Assembly: GCA_022605955.1 (NCBI GenBank)
Contig: JAKCOZ010000011.1
Span: 5,647,990-5,711,989, forward strand
Length of the DNA stretch: 64,000 bases
Direction: 5' to 3'
Source of the DNA: Rallus limicola
Taxonomy: Eukaryota > Chordata > Aves > Gruiformes > Rallidae
Shown piece by piece: positions 11,595 through 23,653 of this stretch; position 1 is the first letter of the stretch, and every line of letters starts with the position of its first letter. The notes beneath the pieces were generated by a model. It did no database searches. It was not told where the DNA came from and saw only the letters and a list, made by a program, of their open reading frames with translations. The translations under genes and the position numbers were made by a program.

Positions 11595-11851
11595 TGTTGT
11601 GACAGGACAAGGGATGATGATTTTAAACTAATAGATTTGAACTAAATATAAGGAAGACATTTTTTACAATTAGTGTGATGAAAAACAGGTTGCCAGAGAG
11701 ATAGGAAATGCCCCATCTTCGGAGACATTTAAGGCCAGGTTGGATGAAGCTATGAGCAACCTGATGTAGTTGAAGATGTCCCTGCTCATTGTCTGGGGGT
11801 TGGACTAGATAACCTTTAAAGGTCCCTTCCAACCCACACCTTTCTATGATT
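11595..11851 (+). mobile_element. CR1 LINE, 3' end, sense, diverged
   Basis: A second sense CR1 directly downstream of the first, of another subfamily. Recognisable parts are 'gacaggacaagggatgatga', 'ataaggaagacattttttac', 'aggccaggttggatgaagc', 'ttggactagataacctttaa' and the end 'tttctatgatt'. Sense frames are broken. The 69-codon frame on the other strand (11623-11832) is only its complement. The tail is reduced to one degenerate octamer, which suggests an older insertion. Confidence 0.9.
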
Positions 11852-12409
11852 TACTGTGCCCAGCCCCGTTATTTATGAGTCCAGGGTGCTGTCCTTACCC
11901 ATGGCAGCTGTGTGCCTACACTGTCCATGCCCAACTCCAGATTTTCAAAGTGCACCAACTGGTGCTGAGAGATTTTCCAGCTTCTTACCCACCTCCTGCT
12001 CTGGGAGTTACTCCCAGCAGGAGAGAGGAGCTGAGCTGGGAAGGGTTTTTTTTTTTTGTGGTAATAGTAAGGCAGGGAAACCAAAGCAAAGCTTGTGCCA
12101 GCCCCTAGCTAGCTACAGGCACAATTTCTGATCTTCATGAAATCATCAACCCTCTGTCCTGGGAATACAGGCTCAGAAAAACTGCCCAGAGGACCCGTTG
12201 TGCAAACAGCAGGGAGGGAGGAACCTCTTCCCCTTAACAGGCAAATAATGTACTTAATAAGAAAGAGTATTTACTTAAAGGGCTTTAGCCAGTTCAGGCC
12301 CTGAGATCTGGAGCATTGGGGCTGTGGAGCCCATCGCCCTGCATCCAGGCAGGGGGCAGAGGCAAGCACCACCAGCTTCCATGGCTCCTGCAAGGCAGGA
12401 CAGCTGTGA
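11852..12409. other. Unique non-coding DNA with T12 run
   Basis: A 12-base T-run at 12046-12057. The frames crossing 11856-12131 on both strands have no recognisable domain. Confidence 0.55.
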
Positions 12410-12625
12410 ATAAATGTGCAACTCATAAAGCTGAAGGAGCTCTGCAAGCTATTAGGTAATTAAGCAAAGTGAGGGCTTGGAGCGCCCGGCTGATGCTTCC
12501 AGCCCATGGCTGTGCTTTCTTTAGAGTCTGATTGGATAAAGGATTTTTATTAACTTCATATTTTTGCTTCTAATTTTCCTCTCTTTGCCTTTCATATTGC
12601 AGGCCCTGAGCTCCTCTGGTCTTGT
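12410..12625. other. Repeat-free block, possible conserved non-coding DNA
   Basis: AT-rich sequence with TAATTAAG-type and TATTAACTT-type cores next to a small CpG-bearing patch (gagcgcccggc, about 12480). The end (12555-12602) is a pyrimidine-rich tract closed by 'tattgcag', which formally resembles a splice acceptor. No exon-like frame follows. Conservation was not tested. Confidence 0.25.
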
Positions 12626-14609
12626 GGTGATGTTTATTGGCACTGGCAGGTTGCAACACCCCTGCAGGCTTCCCACAGACAAACCCCAGAGTGCAGACCA
12701 CGAACCGAGGCAACTTCATACGCTGCCTTTGCTGTGAAATTGCTCAGGCACTTCCCTCCCAGTTTTCCTCTCACCCTCCCCACCTTCCCAGCTGGAGCCT
12801 CCTCCTCCCCCCCACTCCCCACTGTGTCTCTCCTTTTCCAGCAGAAGAGGCAGCAGGCCTAGAAAAGCAGCTGGTTTGCAGGGCATTGCCAAATTCATCT
12901 TTTCTCTGCTCCTTGAGGCTGTGGTTCAAGGTAGGAAACAAGCCCCATCAGGCTGTAGTTGCCACCACTTCTGTGTAGTGCGGGATGGACTCCAGATAAG
13001 GGGAGGGATGGAGAAAGGGTGGCTTTGAAGCAGCAGCAAAAGGCTTGGGCATCTGCTTTTTGCTCCATCTTCAAGGTCATGTATATCAACCCCATCCAAC
13101 CTGGACAACTGGGATCTTGCACTTTGTGCCCCGAAAGACACTGCTATCATCTTAAAAGTGGGTGCACAAAAATGTAAAAGTATATTTTTGGTGCCATATT
13201 GCCAGTGGTTGGGCACCTACTATCTGCTCCAGTGAGCTGCCCAACATTCCTTTGTAGCAGCAAGCACAGGGGAGGCCTGAGCACCTTTCTGGAAGCTTTC
13301 CACAGCTTGCAGAAGTCATGCCATGGGATTTATTGAGTGGCTTGTTGTGCCCAATATAAAATGGACTCTGGTTTGTGAGCAGGATAGATCAGCTAAATTG
13401 GCACGTTCTTTGTGATGCTCACAGGCGCATCTGTTAGCAACAGCTGGTCACTTTGGGGTTTTACTGGTAGTGTCTCTGGACAGTAGGAAGCAAAGAAGTG
13501 GCAAACCCCCAGAGTGTCACCAGTGAATCCAAATAAAAGGCAAATGGGAAAGCAGTGATGCTGGTTTTGGTGACCCTCCAGTTGCTGGTTGTAATAGCAG
13601 GGGAGTGGCTGGGTCACTTGATTTATTTTAGCCCCTAGTCCTGGGAGGAAGCATAGAAGATGCTTTGTGTCCATAAACAGGAGGTAGGGAGCGCTTCAGC
13701 CTCCAGATCTTCATTTGCCCCACGTGGGAGCCATTTGAGCCTGAAAACTTGATGAGAAATGTCATAGAAACACTGGGATGTTCCCCCTTCAGGCACAGCA
13801 GAGGCAGGTTATTTGTTCAGTGTTCAGCACAAGCACTGCAACCTGTAGCACACAATGGGCTTTAAAGATATATGGGTAATCTCTGGTTGTATTGAGAAGA
13901 TGCACTGTCCACAGGGAATGCTTTTTGAGCAGCACTCAGTATTGTTTAATTTCCAGGCATCTTGCCTGGCTCTTACAAGCCCTTGTAAAACTTTCCAGCC
14001 ATGCCATTACCCTTTTGGGGCTGCTGCTGGATTCAGAGTGAATGCCCCAACCTGGACTCAGCAGCTTGTTTAGGTTCCTACCTTCTCTACAAATTTGATT
14101 TAGGACCCAAAAGGTGATGTTAGATCTGGACTGACACATCTGTTATTTCAGCAGATTAATCTGATTTTTTTAAAAATCCCTACTCTTTATGGCTGCAAAT
14201 AAAAGCTAAAGAGCTCAGAGAGGCGTAGCTGATGCCTCTCTGAGTTTATGAGCAGCCTGGAGTTCTGAGGAGCAGCATGTTAGAGTACACTGATAGCAGT
14301 CTCTTTTATTTTACATAAATGAGTCTAAGTAATCTAAATAATTTTAAAGGCATCAGTTTTAATGGAAATGGCAGAGATATCTGTACCAGGATCCATCTGA
14401 CTGGTGTTCTGCTTCGAGTGTCACTGCTACAGTCTGAGGAGACATGGGGTGTGGCGCAAGATGATGCTGAAATCTGAGATTACCCCAAGTAAGTCATACA
14501 TCATTATTTAAAAACATTTCTACACAGCCCTTTGCAGTCTCTGAACAATGATACCCTTCTCTCTGATCTGCAAATTGCTTAATGGGGGCATTTTCTGCAA
14601 TTACTGAGA
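12626..14609. other. Unique non-coding DNA
   Basis: About 2 kb without a recognised repeat. Frames of 60-113 codons occur on both strands (for example 12637-12978 plus and 12926-13216 minus). They overlap each other and lack recognisable domains. Confidence 0.5.
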
Positions 14610-14725
14610 CTACCTGGCATTATTATCCATACTTTACAAATGGAAAAGCCCAGACAGGTCAAAAGGCCTGCCCAAGTGGCATAGATGAAGAGTTCAGAGT
14701 TGAATTTCAGCTTCTGGACTTAGGT
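14610..14725 (-). repeat. MIR-like SINE fragment
   Basis: On the plus strand: 'tacctggcattattatccat', 'actttacaaatggaaaagcc', 'ggcctgcccaagtggcatag', 'gagttgaatttcagcttctg'. This follows the MIR reverse-complement order (attattatccccattttaca, gatgaggaaactgaggca, cttgcccaaggtcaca, gggattcgaaccc). Of the MIR-like fragments in the window this is one of the two clearest. Confidence 0.72.
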
Positions 14726-14734
14726 GGAAAGCAG

Positions 14735-14752
14735 AAAATAAATAAATAAATA
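14735..14752. repeat. (AAAT)n microsatellite
   Basis: A short run of AAAT units, about four copies, just downstream of a MIR-like fragment. Confidence 0.85.
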
Positions 14753-15276
14753 CATATCAGAAAACTCAGTGATGTGATTAGCTGCATTTTTTATTTCCCC
14801 CTGGCCATTCACACACTTGTTTCTGCTTTACTGAGAGTTACTGCAGCGACTTGGTTCTCTTACTTGCTGGAAGAAGCTTTTCTCCTGGCAAAAGAGAAAA
14901 AAAACCTTTCTATGTCATATGGCAGCCCCTAAGGTAATAGGCAAGAGAACAGTTTGGCTGGAAAAAGGCTTGCTCCATGCTGCGTAAGCCAACACTGAGC
15001 TGGAGTGACTTAACTTTGCCGGGTAATGCTCATTTGTCTTGGGATGCCATTTATCAGCCTGGCCTGAGCTCAGACACATCTGAATCTTTGCTCCATCCTC
15101 AGCTGCAGGACAGTGACAGACACTGAGGGGAAAGATTAACCAAGAAGATCTCGGACTTTCAGGATTTTCCTTTCAAGTGGGAAGGAAGCAGCTGTATTTC
15201 CATAGTTCTAGGATCACCAGCCATTACAGATGGTCCCAGCACTGCTGGTGTCTCAAAGGGGCAACACTCTGATAGA
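14753..15276. other. Unique non-coding DNA
   Basis: No gene or repeat recognised. Confidence 0.5.
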
Positions 15277-15771
15277 ACCATAGAATCACATACTGGTTTG
15301 GGTTGAGAGGCACCTCAAAGCCCACCTAGTTCCCAACTTCTGCCTTAGGCAGGGACACCCTCTGCTAGACAAGGGTGCCCAAAGCCCCATGGACCCTGCC
15401 AGGCATCCAGGGGCAGCCACAGCTTCTCTGGGCAACCTGGGCCAGGGCCTCACCATGCTCAGAAGGAAAAATTTCCTCCTTATATTTAATCTACATCTTC
15501 CCTCTCCAGCTTTCCTGCAGCTTGTCTAGGTACTGAAGGCTGTTGTAAGATCTCCCTGGAGCCTTCTTCAGGCTGAACAATCCCAACTCTCTCAGCTTGT
15601 CCTCATAGGAGAGGTGTTCCAGCCCTCTTATCCTCTCTTTTCTCTGGCCCTCTCCTTTTTTTGTGACCTCAGAGGCAGACACAGTACTATGGGGTGTGGG
15701 ATGGGACAGAATCCCATCCCTTGACCTGCTGGTCATGCTGCTTTTGAAGCAGCCCAGGATATGATTTGCCT
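15277..15771 (-). mobile_element. CR1 LINE, 3' half kilobase, antisense
   Basis: The plus strand starts with the complement of the tail ('accatagaatcaca') and the 3' UTR ('caaagcccacctagttccca'). It continues through 'acctgggccaggg', 'ccttatatttaatctaca', 'cttgtcctcataggagaggt', and finally 'cttgacctgctggtcatgct' with 'gaagcagcccaggatatga'. The last two parts belong further upstream in ORF2, so this copy reaches deeper than most here, with internal deletions. The reverse frame 15491-15847 reads [20 protein letters not shown]. The reverse transcriptase core is missing. Confidence 0.93.
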
Positions 15772-16539
15772 CGATGTCTTCAATGTCACTTCCTTGGTTG
15801 CCATTCCTTTCTTTTCTGATGACCTTGGTTACAACTGCTGCTGTCACTGAGGCTCTTCACCCAAGCAGTAATTTCTCTTGCCTGGATAATAATAAGATCC
15901 TTGTTTGGTTTGGCATTCACTAGACCTGGAGAGGGCCAAGCCTAAGCAGCAACTGACCTCACCATGCTCATGTAGGTCAGCCTGCATGTCCCTTCCCAGT
16001 GGATATTTCCACCTCTGAGAAACTGCTCACTACCATCTGAGTAGCAGTGGCTCAAGTGTGCTTCAATGACAAAATAAAAAAAAAGAATATATACCAATTT
16101 TAATTCAGTTTTGCTGGTTTCTTTAGTCTTTGTGTGTTCTTAAAACTACCAGGTTTTGCAGGCCAAGGATGCTGTACGGCTGCCTGGAAAGTGCTTAGCT
16201 CTCTGGAAGCACTGCCATTAACAACTAATAAATGTCAAGATAAACTCCATAATCACTGATTGTTGCATACAGGCCTGAAAGCTCCCTGGACCGCTGTACC
16301 TTTAAGCAAAACCACCACCTTACTGGATTTACACATTTTTTGGGGCCAGAAGGTGCTATTAGATTTTGTAACTCAACCTCAAGGGACAGATTTCAGGCAG
16401 AGAGCATCTAATATCCACGAAAGCAGCTGAGTGCAGGGCTCAAGCACGGGCACAACAGTCCCAGTGTGTTACCGTAAGCTGCCCATGCTCAGCCATGAGC
16501 TGATCACTGTCATAAGGTGACCTTCTAATCCTGGTCACC
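15772..16539. other. Unique non-coding DNA
   Basis: No recognised repeat after the CR1 edge. An A-run near 16075-16083 is the only simple sequence. Confidence 0.5.
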
Positions 16540-16880
16540 TGCTGGTCCAATTAAATTATGGACATCTGTAAAATATAAGCCAAGAGACTCCCCGTGTCCT
16601 TGCGGTGCACGAATTGTATTTTATAATGATTCCAAAACAGTTCTAAGTGAAAATAAACCACCCTGCACAAGAGCTAACACAGGCAGGGTGCAGACCTGAA
16701 AAAGAACTGGAAAAAATTAACTTCTGGTATATATTTCCTATGGTTCCTTTCAGTTAACTCACTGCAATGCTTAAAATACTTTCTTGCCATATGGATCTGC
16801 TGCGGTATATTTAACACATTACCGGTATGAAATGATTTGAGCACGAGCTTCTTTTATCAGTGAAGTCCAAACTACTTTTC
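16540..16880. other. Candidate conserved non-coding element
   Basis: Repeat-free, with AT-rich transcription-factor-like cores (CAATTAAATTATGG near 16548, TTATAATGATT near 16621, AGTTAACTCA near 16753, TTTAACACATTACCGG near 16809) and scattered CpGs. No coding frame. Called by composition and motif density alone. Confidence 0.3.
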
Positions 16881-17997
16881 CTCCCTTGAAACCAGTAATG
16901 AAGCTAAACCAAAACCACGGATCTGATCACTCCCTGAACATTCGGGTAAGTTTGGATCTTCAGTGGAGCGTTGTGTACAGTCCTAATTTGTTAATGTGCC
17001 TATACCCAAGTCCCAAATCCAAATGTTGTTGGATTTGGAGGTTGTTCCTTAAAACAAAAGTGATCCAAAACTCCATTTCAAGGAGACTTAGGCTTTGAGG
17101 GAGTTTGGTTCTGACAAAAAGCAACCACTCATTAACTTTCTCTAAACAAAACAGAAAGGAGAAACTGGAATTTTACTCCTCCTGTGTTTAACAGAAGATT
17201 TAATTTTGCTCCAAAATTCTATTGGCAAATTCCATAGTTCAGGGCAAAACAGTGAAATTTTACAGGGTGAGGAAATTATGTCTTTGAGGATTTGTCCTAA
17301 AGAGATTTAGGATTTTTTTCTTCCCCTCCATTAAGGAAATTGTGCCAGGTCTTTTTTTTTCTGGCATGTATAACCATTTCTCTGCAATTATTTCAGGATA
17401 GTGAGAACCAATGGATAGAGATGAGCAATCACAGGACAGTTTCTTCTTTGCCTTGGTCTCCTTAAGAACAACTGCTTCCTTGGAAAAACCTGTCTGATGG
17501 CATCTGCTGTCACATTGGCAGAGTGGACCTTGCCAGCTTGCCAGGTCAATCCCAGGCTGCTCTCAGGGATGATGCAGGAACAGGCACACTCCTGGGACCA
17601 CTTCCAACAGATGGCTGGATGTGGTCACCCTGTTCTAGAGTCTAACAGGGTTTAATTGAGTGAATGTAGCAAGACTTTCAGTCTCCAAGCCAAAAAAATT
17701 ACTCCCAGCAATGTTTGTTTTATTAATACAGATGTAGCCATTGAGGTCAATGCGACAAACTGGAGAGACAGACATGTTTAAGTACTCTGAGAGATGAAGG
17801 CTGGAAGAAGATAAGAGTCTAGTCTATAAATCTTCTGCTTTTTACTAGATAGGAACAACACATGCAGCAGCACTTAATGCTGCATCACTAACCCAAAATC
17901 ACAATTCTGGGCAAGATACCAAGTTCTCCGTCTGAGTCCACCTTCAGCCTCTTAGACCCGGTCATCACCTCTTTTTGCCAATGTTATTAGTAAAACA
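16881..17997. other. Unique non-coding DNA
   Basis: A T-run lies near 17352-17360. The 70-codon frame at 16886-17098 has no known domain. Nothing else stands out. Confidence 0.5.
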
Positions 17998-18327
17998 TAT
18001 GTAAGTATGTAAAGGATGAGAGTCAGGAGGATGGAGCCAGGCTCTTCTCAGGGATGGCCAGCAATAGGACAAGGGGCAATGGGTGCAAGCTGGAGCAGAG
18101 AAAATTCCACGTGATTGTAAGGAGGAACTTTTTCCCTGTGAGGGTGACAGAGCCCTGGGACAGGCTGCCCAGAGAGGTTGTGGAATCTCCTTCTCTGGAG
18201 ACATTCAAATATCACCTGGATGTGTTCCTGTGTGATTTATTCTGGGTGATCCTGCTCTGGCAGGGAGGTTGGACTAGATGATCTTTCAAGATCCCTTCCA
18301 ACCCCCAACGTCCTGTGATTCTGTGAT
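17998..18327 (+). mobile_element. CR1 LINE, 3' end, sense
   Basis: A 5'-truncated CR1 of a further subfamily: 'gatgagagtcaggaggatgg', 'agccaggctcttctcaggga', then the frame 18054-18281 ([50 protein letters not shown]). The 3' UTR is 'ttggactagatgatctttca' and 'agatcccttccaaccccc', with tail 'gtgattctgtga'. The C-terminal '[19 protein letters not shown]' wording differs from all other copies in the window. Confidence 0.95.
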
Positions 18328-19440
18328 ACTCTGGCAATCCCTAACCTCTGAAGCAGAACACACGCTGTAGAGTCTGCCAAAAAAAGATTCAGGTCCATTC
18401 TGTGAATACCGGGTCCTGCCATGGTGATCATCAGCATTAATTTTAAGATCCCAGACTCTGTCTTGTCATGTGCTGTCATGAATACTTTCCCAGCAGAAAG
18501 ATCAAAGAGAAAACCATAAGACCACCCTGTCCTTTAAGTGCTCTTCAGAGGATGATATGGTCTGAATGACTTCATGCTACAAATGCCCTTGGCTTTCCAG
18601 CATGCATCTCACAGGACAGTGCCTCAGAAACTGCAACACTGAGCCTCTTCACAACTTCCTGGTCTGATCTTCTATACCACAGATGAACGCCATGCCAGAT
18701 CTACACAGTCTGGAGTTTTATCTTAAGTTTCTAATGAAAGTCAGTTTACACTAAACTCTGAGCTGCCTGAAGAGGAGGCACCTACTGAACCTCTTGAACC
18801 TCCTTGCACAGCTCCCCAGAAGAGCCTTGTAAGAATCCCAAGTCTTTGAGATTAAGCTCAGAGAAACTGCTTCACATGGGAATAACTTCTGCATGTGGTT
18901 TCTGTGCTCTGAACCACCGTGGGTTTCCAATAGGTCCCACAGAAGGTTTGAAGAATGTTTTTTTTTCCATGGCAGTTTAGTTTTTTGCATCAAATTAGCA
19001 GAAAGGACACAGTTCTACCAGCAACCTGGCTTGTACTTGGAAATAATGATTTTGTAAATGCTCTGGTTTCAAGCCTGTAGGAGATATGTGCACCTACAGC
19101 CCATTAGGAAAGGCTGCTCAGATGCCTGGTGGTGGGTCAGACTCCCTTTGGATGCTCTGGGCTGAAGGCAGACCTCAGATGTGTACCCTGACTCAGTTTC
19201 AGAGCTCCTTCCCATGTGCTCCATCTCAGATCTTCAGACTCAGAAGGAAGACACACGTGCAGGGAGGGGACTTTAAAAACAATCCTGGGTAGGACAGCAT
19301 GTCTGTGTTTTAGATTTCTTAGTGTGCTCCTTGGTGGCAAATTCCTCTGCGTGTACAAGATGCCATCGGCCTCTCCAGGGCCTGTACAAATGGAGACATC
19401 TCAATACAGAAAGGTCACCAAGGCATTGCTTTCAATATTT
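18328..19440. other. Unique non-coding DNA
   Basis: No recognised element. An antisense frame at 18237-18479 overlaps the CR1 end and is not called. Confidence 0.5.
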
Positions 19441-19830
19441 TGGTTTTTTTTTTTGTTGCTCCTTTTTTTTTTCACTTCAAGTTTCCCTCTTGTTTCAGGC
19501 TGCTTTCATCTCCCCTGTCTCTTGAGCACTGTCTCATTGTGCATCTGTTTTCCCTTTGCATGTTCTCCCTTCCCTCCTAAGTTTATTTTTATAAGCAGAC
19601 TGTTGTTTTTATTCAATTCCCCTTGGTTTTCTTTTGGTTTTTCAGTTCTTCTAATCTTCCCTGAAGCTCTCCCATTCTCTCCACTTACCTTCCATCCTGG
19701 AGTACCACTGGGGCCCTGTTTCCAATTAGGTTTGTTTTGTCTTGTTTACTGGGCTTTTCCTCTCCCCAGTGTTGCGCAGTAGCCACCTACTTTTTTTTTA
19801 AAATTCTTTTATTTTTTTTCCCTGGCTGGT
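19441..19830. repeat. Pyrimidine-rich low-complexity region
   Basis: T-runs at about 19444-19454, 19463-19472, 19791-19799 and 19811-19819, in a strongly C+T-biased stretch. This bias keeps a 188-codon plus frame open (19216-19782) that is mostly Phe, Leu, Ser and Pro. I regard that frame as a by-product of composition. Confidence 0.7.
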
Positions 19831-20793
19831 CAGAAGCCAGAAGCCTACTTCTTCTCCACTGTTGTTGGTTTTATTCATTTATGTAGGGTTTTTTTCCCCC
19901 AAGAAATAGAGTATGTGACTCTTTGAAAATGTTTACACTCAAATTCTAACAACTGCTATGGAAATTACTTTTATGGATATTAAAATGTAGTAAAAAAACC
20001 CCCAGCTTAACAGCCTATCTTTATTTTTTAATTTTACACCTCAAAGCACCTCATCAAATATAGACCAAATCCTACTTGCTACCATATTTCAGTACAGAAA
20101 GACCCAGAGACCCTGGTCAGTGAGTACCCAGGTCCTCATCAAGCCTTCTTAAAGACTGCCACTGAGGAGAAGTCAACGACACCCTTCCAAGCCTACAGAA
20201 AACAACCCAAATTTCCAATGTAACCTCTTGTTTAGTTCTCCTGGAAGATTTGCCAAAACCACACCACCTCCAGGAAGAATTCAGGTAATAGCAAACCTGC
20301 CTTTCCTGGCAGGAAAATGATCTGAGGGGAGAATTTCTCACTGGATCTGGTTCATATTCAGCGTTACCTTGTCCTGTAATATCTGGGTGGTACAGCAGGG
20401 AAAAGTTAGCATCACAAAGGGGAAAATTTTCTTAAGAAGGGAAAAAACTGAAGGTGGGTTTCACCTGCTCTTTTCCTTTCTCCCCCCCTTTTATCTTTTT
20501 CTTACTTTTAAGAAAGGAAATAAAATAAAAGTTAACGTTTGCACTTGGCAACCTTCTGTCTCCTCAGAACCGAAGGGCTCTTTTCAACCTCTGGGGGCAA
20601 AAGTGGGGCTGACCAAGATGTGTATGCAGAATCAGATTCTACAGTAATAAAATTTGTGGGGAAAATTATCCACCAGCTTTGAGAATTCCAACAGCGCTCA
20701 AAGCCGTAAATGTTTGGCAACACAAGACATTCAAGAAATCCGAACGGGTGATGCTGGGTTTGGTTCTTTGAAAGCTTTTCTTCTCACTACCCC
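19831..20793. other. Unique non-coding DNA
   Basis: No gene or interspersed repeat recognised. Confidence 0.5.
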
Positions 20794-20814
20794 TTTTTTG
20801 TTTTGTTTTGTTTT
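20794..20814. repeat. (TTTTG)n microsatellite
   Basis: A short TTTTG run of about four units following a T-run. Confidence 0.8.
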
Positions 20815-20865
20815 ATACTTGATTCTTACGAGCTGAAGTGATTAATTCAGGAGTTTATGAAACAA

Positions 20866-20936
20866 GAAAGTTGGCTTCCATTCCTGGCTCTCTCATTCAC
20901 TTTCTGCCTACTCTTGGAAAAGTCACTTAAGACTAG
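20866..20936 (+). repeat. MIR-like SINE fragment
   Basis: The plus strand reads 'ttccattcctggctctctca', 'ttcactttctgcc', 'ttggaaaagtcacttaaga'. This resembles the MIR segment ggttcgaatcctggctctgc, cacttac, ttgggcaagtcacttaacc. Short and diverged. Confidence 0.5.
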
Positions 20937-21887
20937 CTCTATTAGCAGACTCAGGTTGTTCCAGGCATCAGGCACTCAGGATCTGTGTAAACAGATCAGA
21001 TGAATGAATAGGATTACCCAAGGACAGAAAGCAGATCTTATAAATACCCTGGGCAATCTGTAGAAAACAGGAAGAGGGACAAGACCCAGAGGTTCTAGAT
21101 ACCTGGTCCTGGATGAAGGAAGAGAAGGCTATCTAGGAGTCCCTAGCTGGAATTTTTCAGCTCTGAATCTTTTTCTAGATTGGGTTCCTAAGCTGAGTTT
21201 TATGGAAACCCGCAGGAAGATGCATTGTTCTTTGACAGCAAAAGAGGAAAGTGGGCAGTGATCTCAGATATCTCCTACACTTGTTTGAGATGGGAGCTTT
21301 AACCTATATTGTGACTTCGACTTTTGGGGTATGTTTTTAGGCATCTTCTTGGTGGGGCAGGCAAACTAACAGGAGAGCAGTCAAGTTGAGTCATTGAGCC
21401 GTGGAATACAATGGGACACGCATGGCAACATCAGAAAGTTTGACTGCCACCTCTGATTGGTGCAAAGCCAAATATAGTAACTATACTCGGAGAACAACAT
21501 GCTCTGAAGCAGATCCTGGAGGAATGACCATGGATGAAACAGGCAGTCTGAGAGCTTTGCTTTGCCTCTGATGTGACACAGGGGTCTGAGCAGGGTGACA
21601 GTTTCAAGGTTGGTGTAATTTCTCTGTGGGAGACTCAAGGGCCATGGGACTTTGCCAGCAGTAACGTGAACATGCATAGCCCTCAGCCACAGGAATTCGA
21701 AGGATCCCTGTAAAATCCTGTGTTGGAAGTAGCACTTAGGTCCATTTGTAGCTTTAGCTCAGAAGCCTGATTCTGTGATCTGTCTGCACCAGCTAGTGCT
21801 TGTTTCTTTATGAAAGATGTGAATATTCATCCAATCTAGTTGCGTTGAAGAGGTGAGTTGGAGTCAGCCAATTGTGTAGCATGTGTG
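20937..21887. other. Unique non-coding DNA
   Basis: No element recognised. The 98-codon antisense frame (21381-21677) has no known domain. Confidence 0.5.
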
Positions 21888-21966
21888 CATTTAAATATTT
21901 TATTAGAAATGTGTTTTGGAAAGACAAAAAAGAGCAGCACATTTCTAATAAATAATCCTATCAAAT
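21888..21966. repeat. Imperfect inverted repeat, potential hairpin
   Basis: The arm 'ttattagaaatgtg' (21900-21913) and its exact reverse complement 'cacatttctaataa' (21938-21951) are separated by 24 bases. Pairing extends outward imperfectly through 'catttaaatat...' on the left and '...atcctatcaaatg' on the right, giving roughly 26-30 pairs with a few bulges. It could be a relic of a small palindromic transposon, a structured RNA or chance. No gene is adjacent. Confidence 0.65.
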
Positions 21967-23653
21967 GTTTACAATGCCAAAGCCATAATATAAATCAATA
22001 TGTTTAGATTTGAGTATGATAAATATACCTTAAAACAAATGATTCGAAAATAATTTCCTTATTCACTTACCTGCCAATTTTTCTGTACAAAGGCCTTTGT
22101 TTCTCCAGCTACTCCTGATAACATCACAGCCACCTGAAATAGCTCTTGGAGCAAACCTCAGAAACAATCCAAAACTCATGAATCATGTAGACACGCATGC
22201 ACAATGAGAATCAATCCTTCTGAAAACACTGGCTAGTAAAAATCAGCGCTGTTTATAGCAGGTTAGGGAACAGGGACATGTGTGTGTAGTCCACAGTTTG
22301 GGTGATGAGGCACAAATTCTTGGCAATAGCAGTGTGTAAGTCTGTTTATTCTGCTTGACTCCGCCTACAATGTGATGAGGATAGAAAGAATGGTAGGACC
22401 ATTTTCCAGTGATCAGTAAAAGAATTAAAGGTTTCAATCAAAATAAAATGTCGCTTTACCTCAACAGTAAAGACTAGGCATGGGGCTTGGTGGTTGCTTT
22501 ACCACCTTCTTAGATGCTTAGCTTTTGTTCCTGGGTACAGAATTGTGGCTATTTGGCATCCACAGCCAAAACTGCCCTCAAGGGCAACCCTGGATGTGCT
22601 CGCATCTACCTGGGGCCCTCTGGGGGATCCAGCAGGGATCCAGGAGAAGATGCCAATGGCAAACTCCTGCTTTGTGAGGAAACCCTCTATTATTGTATTT
22701 TTGCAGTCCACACCCCAGTCCTGTCACATAATAACAATGGCAGAGTTTCTTCCAGTCATTCTTGTCACATGGTCTTGGACTGGAGAACTGTTCCTTCTTG
22801 TCTGAAAGCAGCCACTCCATTTCTAGACTAGAACGACTCTTGGAGTCATTCTCTAATGACTCCAGAATCAGATGAGGTCCATGTCCTAAAGATACTATTG
22901 CTTTTCTTTTTGTTTTAAACCCATCCAAAAGCAGATATTTTGCTCGATGTATATGTTAGCTACTGCCAAATGTTTCTAGCCATGCTAGAGAGCTGGTTAT
23001 ATCCCTCCCAAGCTTCCACTTTGAATGAAAAATGTCGTAGTAACAGTTGCTAGCGAAAACATTCTGGAACTGATTTATTGATAGAAGATGACTGCTGTGC
23101 TTTCAAAAGGAAAATTAAACCAAAGAACAAGTATATTTAAGCATAATTGCTTTAAAACCAGAACACATGCTATATTATAATCTGTAGTTCGCTGGAAAAT
23201 GGAATAATCCAGACAGCTGAATACGGTACAGTGTGCTACAAGAGTTATGTCAGTTTGCAATGAGTTGTGCTTGCAGCTTTTGATCGGACTGTGTATAAAA
23301 TGCCTCAGCACCACTGGAGAACAACTTGGTCTGGGCTCTGGTAGGATAGTGCTGTAAGATTCAGTTGCAGTTTTCAGGAATGACATTTAACAGATCAAGA
23401 TAATTTTACTGAAAACTGTTTTACAAAGTGGATCCAGTTGCCTCTGGAGGCTGGTAGCTGCAATACAACTGAGCCACAGCATCTAGATTCCCTACGTAAT
23501 GACTGTTTCTGGTATTACATTGCATCTTCTTATTGGGTTCTGTTAACCAGGATGGACTATTACTGTGTTGTAATAAATGCTAAAAGTAATTTTTCCCTGG
23601 TGAAATTTTTTGTTTTCATCTGATTGAATATCATCTTTGAGCTACTGTCATCA
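21967..23653. other. Unique non-coding DNA
   Basis: AT-rich at the left end. Frames of 100-116 codons at 22494-22928 overlap on both strands and are not called. No repeat recognised. Confidence 0.5.

Noticed and set aside
12555..12627. Splice-acceptor-like pyrimidine tract ending in CAG
   Set aside because: No downstream exon-like frame with a matching donor could be identified. Such motifs are frequent by chance.
19216..19782. 188-codon plus-strand open frame
   Set aside because: It lies in a strongly pyrimidine-rich region with several T-runs and is mostly Phe, Leu, Ser and Pro. The openness follows from composition; no domain or start context supports a gene.
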